Shown here: piece by piece, positions 1 to 4,729 of the stretch
Layout: each line of letters starts with the position of its first letter
How positions within the stretch are numbered: position 1 is the first letter of the stretch
Origin: an uncultured Lachnospiraceae bacterium
GTDB lineage: Bacteria; Bacillota_A; Clostridia; Lachnospirales; Lachnospiraceae
Direction of reading: 5' to 3'
DNA: 7,905 nucleotides
NCBI GenBank assembly: GCA_946630765.1
Contig: CAMOZF010000076.1
Span: 1 to 7,905 of the forward strand
Position numbers and translations under genes: made by a program
Notes under the pieces: model-generated
Database searches by the model: none
Seen by the model: only the letters and a program-made list of their open reading frames with translations
Told to the model about the DNA's origin: nothing

Positions 1-79
1 CGCTTTCCTGGAACGTCTTCCGTTTTACAAAAGCATAAGCTCAGAAGGGCGCTTTTTCAGCAGCCCTGAAGGTTGTCCA
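1..79. other. Probable 3' tail or trailer of an upstream gene
   Basis: No gene can be assigned. On the + strand, frame 3 is open to a TAA at 36-38, frame 1 to a TGA at 67-69, and frame 2 runs through the hairpin at 80-117 to a TAA at 161-163. The terminator hairpin just downstream suggests a + strand transcript ending here, so a gene stopping at 38 or 69 is the more natural reading. Neither short peptide tail resembles a family I recognise. Confidence 0.3.
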
Positions 80-117
80 AAAACACCCGCCGATTCCATT
101 GAACCGGCGGGGGTTTT
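80..117 (+). terminator. Rho-independent terminator of the upstream transcript
   Basis: Positions 80-92 pair with 105-117 through 13 positions with a single A-G mismatch (85/112). The core CCCGCCG (86-92) pairs with CGGCGGG (105-111). The loop is 12 nt (93-104). The T run at 114-117 is short and forms part of the 3' arm, opposite an A run at 79-83, so the structure could also work on the minus strand. It ends whatever transcript enters from position 1. The -35 element of the yhaM promoter lies in the loop. Confidence 0.75.
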
Positions 118-127
118 GTGCTATCAT
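99..127 (+). promoter_or_regulatory. Predicted sigma-A promoter of yhaM
   Basis: TTGAAC (99-104) and TATCAT (122-127) are separated by exactly 17 nt, with a TGC extended -10 at 119-121. Transcription would start near 134 and leave a leader of about 80 nt before the preferred start codon at 215. The -35 hexamer is in the loop of the upstream terminator and the spacer covers its 3' arm, so the two elements share DNA. The -35 matches consensus at four of six bases, but the extended -10 compensates. Confidence 0.55.
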
Positions 128-200
128 GAAGTAGGCTTTAACGTCTTTTCGCATTCCCTGTAAGAAGACAGAAGAGCCTTCATGAATCTGACAGGAAAAG

Positions 201-207
201 AGAAGGA
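201..207 (+). promoter_or_regulatory. Ribosome binding site deciding the yhaM start at 215
   Basis: AGAAGGA lies 7 nt before the ATG at 215. The in-frame ATG 33 bases upstream (182) has only a weak GAAGAG 5 nt before it, and that stretch can pair with the start of the leader (133-137 with 175-179, and 143-147 with 165-169). The downstream ATG is therefore preferred. Confidence 0.6.
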
Positions 208-214
208 AAACAGA

Positions 215-1198
215 ATGAAGCTTTCGGATTATAAGGCTTTAAGCACGATGGGAAACTATGAGACGCTCGAACGGCCGGTCTATATTGTCTCCATGGAGGA
301 GATTGTCAATAAATCGGGGAAGACGCAGCTGAATCTGACCGTAAAGGACGGGCTCGGCACGGAGAAAGTCTCAGTGTTTGATTCGGGCCTTCAGACCGTT
401 CATGACGAATATCCATTCGCTGTTCCGGGCGCAGTTGTGAACCTGAAGATTACGAAGAAGGACCCCTTCTATAATGCGCACTATGCCTTCAAAGAGTGCA
501 GGGAGCCTTTTGAACTGACGGAGATCGCGGAGAAGGCGACGGAGAACGATCCGCAGAAATTCTACGATTACATCCTGAAAACCGTGCTTTCAAGCGCACG
601 GCCTGCGGGTGAATATCAGCCGATCGCGGAGATCGCGAAGACGGTCTATGAGAAGCGGAAGGGGGACATTCTTCGGAGCTCCTCGGCGATCCGCATGCAT
701 CACACCGGCCTCTACGGAAATATTGTACATACGGCGGAGGTCGTCAATGTCTGCGACGCACTCCTGAAAACGACGCTCGGAAAGGACATCGACGCGGAGC
801 TTCTTCTGACCGGCGCTGCGCTCCACGATATCGGGAAGCTCGACACCTACGATACGGACGACATCGGGGAAGCGACGATGACGCTGGAGGGCTATGCCAT
901 GGGAAGCCACCACTACGGCAGTCTGATGGCGGTCGAGGAGGCGGTGCGGGAAGGAAATTATGATCCGGAGCGCGTGCTTCTCCTGAAAAATATCATCGCC
1001 TCCCACCACGGAAAGAGAGAGTTCGGAGACCTCGCGACGCCGCTCACCCTGGAGGGCATCTGGCTGAATTTCGCGGACGATCTGGACGCCAAGCACTATG
1101 AGGCGAGAAAGGCCATCCTGGAGATCCAGCCCGGCACCGTGACGCCGAAAAAGGTCTTTCCCTTCGACTTCAATCTGTACCGCCGCACGGACCAGTAA
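215..1198 (+). CDS. yhaM: 3'-5' exoribonuclease YhaM family (OB-fold plus HD domain)
   Basis: This is a cytoplasmic, metal-dependent 3'-5' exoribonuclease involved in RNA turnover, by homology to Bacillus YhaM. With the start at 215 it has 327 residues, close to the 314 of B. subtilis YhaM. Residues of about 10-100 fit the N-terminal OB-fold nucleic-acid-binding module. The HD domain follows: HHTGLYGNIVHT with H162, H163 and H172, the defining HDIGK with H204-D205, GSHHYG with H232-H233, IASHHGKREFG with H264-H265, and FADDLDA with D288. All expected metal-ligand positions are present, so the enzyme looks intact. An alternative ATG at 182 would add 11 residues but has a poor ribosome binding site. 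The gene is probably monocistronic, with its own promoter at 99-127 and a terminator at 1204-1237. The specific ribonuclease assignment rests on the OB-HD architecture and motif spacing; other HD hydrolases are less likely. Confidence 0.92.
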   Translation: MKLSDYKALSTMGNYETLERPVYIVSMEEIVNKSGKTQLNLTVKDGLGTEKVSVFDSGLQTVHDEYPFAVPGAVVNLKITKKDPFYNAHYAFKECREPFELTEIAEKATENDPQKFYDYILKTVLSSARPAGEYQPIAEIAKTVYEKRKGDILRSSSAIRMHHTGLYGNIVHTAEVVNVCDALLKTTLGKDIDAELLLTGAALHDIGKLDTYDTDDIGEATMTLEGYAMGSHHYGSLMAVEEAVREGNYDPERVLLLKNIIASHHGKREFGDLATPLTLEGIWLNFADDLDAKHYEARKAILEIQPGTVTPKKVFPFDFNLYRRTDQ

Positions 1199-1203
1199 AA
1201 GAA

Positions 1204-1237
1204 AAAGGAACCGCTTCCTGAGAAGGACGGTTCCTTT
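1204..1237. terminator. Bidirectional terminator between convergent yhaM and trhA
   Basis: AAAGGAACCG (1204-1213) pairs perfectly with CGGTTCCTTT (1228-1237). After a 2-nt bulge, TCCT (1216-1219) pairs with AGGA (1224-1227) around a GAGA tetraloop of the GNRA type. On the + strand the T tract is interrupted (TTTCTGCGTTTTT, ending at 1247). On the minus strand the stem runs straight into TTTTTCTTTT (the complement of about 1197-1206), so termination should be stronger for trhA. It sits 6 nt after the yhaM stop and 27 nt from the trhA stop. Confidence 0.9.
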
Positions 1238-1264
1238 CTGCGTTTTTGGCTGAAATGCAGGGTG

Positions 1265-1939
1265 TTACAGTGCGTAAAACAGTATTCCGAAAAACTGCAG
1301 GACGCAGCCTGCGACGACGAAAATGTGAAAGACTGAGTGCATATAGCGCTTCTTTTTCCCGACCAGGTAGAGGGCCGCGCCGATCGTGAAGGCAATGCCG
1401 CCCGCGAGGATCCAGAAAAAGCCCCGGAAAGACATGGCTTCAATCGTCGGTTTCGCACAGAAGATGATGCACCAGCCCATCAGCAGATAGCAGATGAAGG
1501 ACGGAATCTTATACTTTTTCAGGTCGATCGCGGTGAAAACCGCGGCGGTGAAGCAGGCACCCCATTCGATGCCGAATATGACCCACGCGAGCACCGGATG
1601 CGCCGGGCGGATCGCGGACAGGAGGATCGGCGTATAGGTGCCTGCGATCAGGAAATAGATGTCGCAGTGATCAATGACCTGCATGACCTTCTTTCCGGTG
1701 CTGTGCTTTAAACCGTGGTAGATTGAAGATATTGTAAACATGATGACCATGGTGCCGCCGTAGATGGCGCTTCCGACGATGCCCCAGACATTTCCGTGGG
1801 ACGCGGCCATAATCACCGACAGCGTCAGGATGGCTGCGGCGAGCGCGCCGCCCACGATGTGCGTCACCATGTTAAAGATTTCTTCCCCCCTCGTATAGTC
1901 CGGAAGCCGGCGCTCCCGGAGCGGTGTGCGATGTTTCAT
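1265..1939 (-). CDS. trhA: PAQR family membrane protein TrhA (hemolysin III family)
   Basis: The 224-residue protein has seven hydrophobic helices and a basic N-terminus, the usual size and topology for bacterial hemolysin III/PAQR proteins. Family motifs are present: SSIYH (S71 to H75), DHCDIYFLIAGTYTP (D90, H91, D93) and HSVFH near the C-terminus (H201 and H205). In PAQR proteins these conserved Ser/His/Asp/His residues bind a zinc ion within the membrane. The family has been linked to membrane lipid homeostasis; the hemolysin name is historical and gives no reason to call this a toxin. The start at 1939 is supported by AAGGGAG (1950-1956) at a 10-nt spacing. The gene stands alone, converges on yhaM, and is driven by a consensus promoter at 1989-2017. 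The family call is secure, while the cellular role is only inferred from the family. Confidence 0.95.
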   Translation of the reverse strand: MKHRTPLRERRLPDYTRGEEIFNMVTHIVGGALAAAILTLSVIMAASHGNVWGIVGSAIYGGTMVIMFTISSIYHGLKHSTGKKVMQVIDHCDIYFLIAGTYTPILLSAIRPAHPVLAWVIFGIEWGACFTAAVFTAIDLKKYKIPSFICYLLMGWCIIFCAKPTIEAMSFRGFFWILAGGIAFTIGAALYLVGKKKRYMHSVFHIFVVAGCVLQFFGILFYAL

Positions 1940-1968
1940 TGTCTGTCATCTCCCTTGTGGATGTTGAT

Positions 1969-1984
1969 TCATAATCCTTTATGA
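1969..1984. promoter_or_regulatory. Inverted repeat over the predicted trhA transcription start
   Basis: On the minus strand, TCATAA and TTATGA are separated by AGGA, forming a perfect 6-bp inverted repeat. It begins about 5 bp downstream of the -10 element and covers the expected +1. This is a common position for a repressor site, but a repeat this short in AT-rich DNA can also arise by chance. Confidence 0.3.
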
Positions 1985-1988
1985 TGAC

Positions 1989-2017
1989 ATTATATCTTGT
2001 TTAGCATATTATGTCAA
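1989..2017 (-). promoter_or_regulatory. Perfect-consensus sigma-A promoter of trhA
   Basis: Read on the minus strand, TTGACA (complement of 2012-2017) and TATAAT (complement of 1989-1994) are separated by exactly 17 nt. Both hexamers match the consensus at all six positions. Transcription should start near 1982, giving a leader of about 43 nt that contains the AAGGGAG ribosome binding site. Confidence 0.9.
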
Positions 2018-2073
2018 CTAATTTGATGTATTAGAAGATAAAAATTCTGTTCAAAAGCCCAGCAGAGTGCCTC

Positions 2074-2089
2074 AAATTCCCTGGAATTT
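2074..2089. repeat. 16-bp palindrome in the divergent intergenic region
   Basis: AAATTCC and GGAATTT flank a 2-bp CT centre. The symmetry suits a dimeric DNA-binding protein better than a hairpin, because the loop would be too tight. It lies about 57 bp upstream of the trhA -35 and about 105 bp upstream of the -35 of the operon at 2260. No regulator gene is adjacent in the window. Confidence 0.4.
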
Positions 2090-2109
2090 TCACCTGTTTT
2101 TTCCCTTTG

Positions 2110-2141
2110 TGTTGGACATCTGTTGGACAGGATGTTTTACA
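2110..2141. repeat. Direct repeats of TGTTGGACA at about one helical turn
   Basis: TGTTGGACA occurs at 2110-2118 and again at 2121-2129, an exact 9-bp repeat with an 11-bp period. A weaker third copy, TGTTTTACA (two mismatches), is at 2133-2141, 12 bp further on. Regularly spaced direct repeats on one face of the helix upstream of a promoter can be activator sites. The nearest promoter -35 on the + strand is at 2194. Confidence 0.4.
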
Positions 2142-2193
2142 ATCTCTGGAGGACGTCCGGACAATCCGGCCTGATCTGTCTTGAAATCATCCG

Positions 2194-2222
2194 TTGAATC
2201 AGCGCGGGAAATATGGTAAAAT
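2194..2222 (+). promoter_or_regulatory. Predicted promoter of the four-gene operon at 2260
   Basis: TTGAAT (2194-2199) and TAAAAT (2217-2222) are separated by 17 nt, and a TGG extended -10 precedes the -10 hexamer at 2214-2216. The start would be near 2229, leaving a leader of about 30 nt that contains AAAGGAA (2244-2250), 9 nt before the ATG at 2260. Confidence 0.65.
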
Positions 2223-2259
2223 AACTCTATTGTTTCCGTGATGAAAGGAACGAGAAAAG

Positions 2260-2931
2260 ATGCGTTATATTTACTATCCCAGCTGTAATTTTCAGCGGAT
2301 GTTCCCGGAAACGGCAGGGAAGATACGAAATTACCTGAACACGCAGGCGGATGTCGTGATCGCCGGCTGCTGTCACAGGACGGCCGAGCTTCCCGAAGAA
2401 GGGGACGTCATTGTCACGGTCTGCATGAGCTGCATGCACATTCTCGAGGAGGTGCGGCCGGATATTCGGGGCATCAGTCTTCCGGAATTTCTGCTGAGCC
2501 GCGAGGATTTTGCGTGGCCGGATCTTTCCGGCGAGCAGCTTGTCGTTCAGGACTGCTTCCGGGCGCGCGGCTATCACGCGCTTCAAAACGCGGTGCGCGA
2601 GTGCCTCCGCAGGATGAATGCCGAAATCATCGAGCTTCCCGAAAACCGCGACGAGACGCTTTATGACGGCGCCTTTCTGTTCCGGGAGCCCTTCCCGCAG
2701 AATGTGAAGGAGGCCCCGAAATACTACAGGGACTATCTTCCGGCGTATCTGACGGTTCTCCCGCAGGAGCAGTGGGGTGAGCGGATACGGACATACGCGG
2801 AAACCATTCCGGAAGGGCATCGGATTGCGGGATACTGCAATACCTGTGTAAAGAGCCTGAAGGACGCCGGCGCCGATGCGCTGCATCTGATGGAGTTTGC
2901 TTTTCGGAACACCGGGTCCGGTCAGGAATAA
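2260..2931 (+). CDS. Cysteine-rich protein resembling CCG-domain Fe-S proteins
   Basis: The 223-residue soluble protein has no signal peptide or membrane segment. The first half has the pattern of a CCG cysteine-rich domain as found in HdrB, GlpC and LutA: YYPSC (C9), GCC (C37, C38) and VTVCMSC (C55, C58), followed by a LPEFL stretch like the segment after CxxC in that family. The second half looks like a degenerate repeat: QDCF (C99), no CC pair, then GYCNTC (C193, C196) and LHLMEF. In HdrB-like proteins two such motifs hold an iron-sulfur cluster. Here the spacing (C-27-CC-16-CxxC) is shorter than the classic motif and the second CC is missing, so metal binding is plausible but the reaction is unknown. 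It is the first gene of the operon, 21 nt before the ABC ATPase, although no link between the functions is obvious. The CCG assignment is inference from cysteine pattern only. Confidence 0.75.
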   Translation: MRYIYYPSCNFQRMFPETAGKIRNYLNTQADVVIAGCCHRTAELPEEGDVIVTVCMSCMHILEEVRPDIRGISLPEFLLSREDFAWPDLSGEQLVVQDCFRARGYHALQNAVRECLRRMNAEIIELPENRDETLYDGAFLFREPFPQNVKEAPKYYRDYLPAYLTVLPQEQWGERIRTYAETIPEGHRIAGYCNTCVKSLKDAGADALHLMEFAFRNTGSGQE

Positions 2932-2939
2932 ACAGAGGA

Positions 2940-2945
2940 AAGGAG
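2940..2945 (+). promoter_or_regulatory. Ribosome binding site supporting a TTG start at 2953
   Basis: AAGGAG lies 7 nt upstream of TTG (2953-2955). There is no in-frame ATG nearby before the conserved N-terminal strand of the ABC domain, so TTG is the start. Confidence 0.85.
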
Positions 2946-2952
2946 AATTCTT

Positions 2953-3873
2953 TTGAAGATTCTGACAACAGAGCATCTTTCCAAGAAGTATAAGGGACAT
3001 TATGCGGTGAAGGATGTTTCCATGCATATAGAAAAGGGCGATATCTACGGCTTTGTCGGCGAGAACGGCGCGGGTAAGACTACGGTGATCCGGATGATCA
3101 CGGGGCTTGCCGAGCCCAGCTCCGGCACCTATTATTTATTCGGTGTTCCGTACGATTCGGGGGCTATCTACGATGTCCGCAGGAAGACAGGCGCGATTGT
3201 CGAGGTGGCGACGATGAACCGGAACATGACGGCCGTCGAAAATCTGAAATTCCAGTGCAGCATCACCGGGATGGAGAAAAGCGAGCAGGAGCTCGAGGAG
3301 CTTCTTAAGCGCGTCGGCCTGGATCCCGCCGCGATCCGAAAAAAACATGTCGGGAATTTCTCCCTGGGCATGCGGCAGCGGCTCGGCATCGCGATGGTCA
3401 TGGTTTCGGACTCGGAGTTTGTCGTTCGGGGGGAGCCGATGAACGGACTGGATCCGCAGGGCTTTATTGAAGTCAGAGAGACGATCATGCGGCTGCATGA
3501 GGAGGGCGTGACCTTCCTGATTTCCAGCCATATTCTCGCGGAGCTCGAAAAGATCTGTACGAAAATCGGCGTGATTTCCCATGGGGAGCTTCTGGAGGAG
3601 ATCTCGATGGAGGACCTGCACCGGAATGCGCGCCGTCAGATCATCATCGAAGGAGAAGACCCGGAGCGCGTGCTTTCGGCCCTTCAGAAAGAAGAGGGAC
3701 TTCCTGAGATCGTGCGGGACGGAGAAAAGGTGATTGTGTACGGAGACGCGGATCTGAATCAGGTGCTTCGGCTTCTTGTGGAGCAGGGCGTTTCTGTCCG
3801 GTCAGTGAACACGGTTCAGGAGACCATCGAGGACCATTATATCCGGCTCCTGGGAGGAGGGCGTATCGTATGA
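2953..3873 (+). CDS. ABC transporter ATP-binding protein, BcrA type, altered Walker B
   Basis: The 306-residue cytoplasmic ATPase subunit belongs to the class that powers ABC-2 exporters such as the bacitracin and lantibiotic types. The Walker A GENGAGKTT (36-44) is intact. The Q-loop region reads IVEVATMNRNMTAVENL, with Glu84 in place of Gln as is common in this subfamily. The signature is NFSLGMRQRLGIA (135-147), the D-loop GLDP is at 165-168 and the switch His is H193. The C-terminal 90 residues match the usual accessory domain. The Walker B segment reads FVVRGEPMNGLDP: Arg159-Gly160 stand where Leu-Asp is expected, so the Mg-coordinating aspartate is missing although Glu161 remains. As written, the subunit may hydrolyse ATP poorly or not at all, unless this is a sequence error. 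Translation starts at TTG, and the stop overlaps the permease start by 4 nt. The substrate is unknown. Confidence 0.92.
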   Translation: MKILTTEHLSKKYKGHYAVKDVSMHIEKGDIYGFVGENGAGKTTVIRMITGLAEPSSGTYYLFGVPYDSGAIYDVRRKTGAIVEVATMNRNMTAVENLKFQCSITGMEKSEQELEELLKRVGLDPAAIRKKHVGNFSLGMRQRLGIAMVMVSDSEFVVRGEPMNGLDPQGFIEVRETIMRLHEEGVTFLISSHILAELEKICTKIGVISHGELLEEISMEDLHRNARRQIIIEGEDPERVLSALQKEEGLPEIVRDGEKVIVYGDADLNQVLRLLVEQGVSVRSVNTVQETIEDHYIRLLGGGRIV

Positions 3874-4688
3874 GCGGACTTTTGAAAGCGGACTTTTACC
3901 GTGTGCTGAAAAGCAAACTGACCATGGTGATTCTGATTCTGACGGTTGCGCTCCCGATGGTCACATCGCTGCTGTTTTCCCTGATGCGCTGGATTCTTTC
4001 CGTGCCCGGGGATGATTTTACGCAGGAACTGGGAATTCTGAGTGCGAATTCGCTTCTGGAATCCGTATTCTCCCTGACCAATAATATCGGCCTGGTGATC
4101 CCTGCATTTGCCGGAATTATGGTCTGCGCGGATATCTCCAACGGAACCCTCAGAAACAAGGTCATCTGCGGCAACCGCAGGTGGCAGATCTACCTTTCGC
4201 ACCTGTTGGTTTCGATGGTGTTCTGTGTTGTTGCGATCCTGATTTATGCAGGCGCGACCGCGGGCTTTGCGGCGATTTTCCTGAAATACAATAAGGTGGA
4301 GCTGAAGACGGTCATTTACTGGCTGATCTACGGCGTAACGACATTTGTATATGCCGCTACCATCTCGACTTTTCTGGCGATGACATTCCGGAGCATCGCG
4401 CCGACGATTATTTTCACGCTCCTCATAGCACTTGGCCTGATGAGCTTTACGGGGCTCCTGTCCTTTATGGATACGGAAAAGCTCAAGTATCTGGTCTATC
4501 TGATTCCGACCTACAGCAGCTCTTCAATGAAACTGGGCGGCGGAATCACGATTGCGGACCTTTTCGGCTCCCCGGTCACCCTGTCTCAGGATACGATTTT
4601 CCTCGAAGGCATCCTGTCTTTTGTGCTTTTCGGAATTGTAAATACGGTGCTCGGGATGCTCATTTTCAGAAAGAAGGACATCAAATAA
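3870..4688 (+). CDS. ABC-2 type transporter permease
   Basis: The 272-residue integral membrane protein has about six predicted helices, roughly at residues 18-38, 72-90, 108-135, 148-168, 172-198 and 245-266. The cytoplasmic segment DISNGTLRNKVICGNRRW after helix 2 is the typical BcrB/ABC-2 permease coupling motif (NGTLRNK). The start ATG overlaps the stop of the ATPase gene (ATGA), and GGAGGAGG (3853-3860) sits 9 nt upstream inside that gene. This arrangement indicates translational coupling and equal amounts of the two subunits, which should assemble as two permeases plus two ATPases in the cytoplasmic membrane. The substrate cannot be told from sequence. Possibilities include a peptide antibiotic (self-protection) or an envelope component, the latter suggested only by the CotH lipoprotein downstream. 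Confidence 0.92.
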   Translation: MSGLLKADFYRVLKSKLTMVILILTVALPMVTSLLFSLMRWILSVPGDDFTQELGILSANSLLESVFSLTNNIGLVIPAFAGIMVCADISNGTLRNKVICGNRRWQIYLSHLLVSMVFCVVAILIYAGATAGFAAIFLKYNKVELKTVIYWLIYGVTTFVYAATISTFLAMTFRSIAPTIIFTLLIALGLMSFTGLLSFMDTEKLKYLVYLIPTYSSSSMKLGGGITIADLFGSPVTLSQDTIFLEGILSFVLFGIVNTVLGMLIFRKKDIK

Positions 4689-4719
4689 AGGACGTACAGC
4701 CGGGAAACGTTTTGATCTG

Positions 4720-4725
4720 AAGGAG
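4720..4725 (+). promoter_or_regulatory. Closely spaced ribosome binding site of the CotH-family gene
   Basis: AAGGAG is only 4 nt before the ATG at 4730, shorter than the usual 6-9. The start is still favoured because the signal peptide begins at once with MRR and no other start codon lies close by in frame. Confidence 0.6.
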
Positions 4726-4729
4726 CTTT

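Larger units (their letters stand above)
1940..2259. other. 320-base divergent intergenic region without a gene
   Basis: This gap separates trhA (-) from the operon beginning at 2260 (+). It is more AT-rich than the flanking genes on the trhA side. It holds the trhA promoter and leader, a 16-bp palindrome (2074-2089), TGTTGGACA direct repeats (2110-2141), a GGACGTCC palindrome (2151-2158) and the predicted promoter at 2194-2222. I see no convincing small ORF or RNA gene in it. Confidence 0.7.

Noticed and set aside
2..163. Frame 2 open from the window edge to 163 as an upstream gene
   Set aside because: It would have to read through the strong terminator and the yhaM promoter, and the translation resembles nothing known.
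590..1096. Minus-strand open frame opposite yhaM
   Set aside because: It is fully inside the HD-domain coding region, its product is low-complexity and basic, and it has no start signal.
2112..2143. Possible extra promoter, TTGGAC with TACAAT
   Set aside because: The spacer is 20 nt, too long for a good sigma-A promoter, and the better-placed pair at 2194-2222 explains the operon.
2241..2285. Short upstream ORF (14 codons) overlapping the start of the CCG-like gene
   Set aside because: It has no ribosome binding site before its ATG. The AAAGGAA inside it serves the gene at 2260.
2227..3027. Minus-strand open frame (266 codons) opposite the CCG-like gene
   Set aside because: It overlaps both the operon promoter leader and the start of the ABC gene. 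The translation has no recognisable family, and the + strand has the proper ribosome binding site and motifs.
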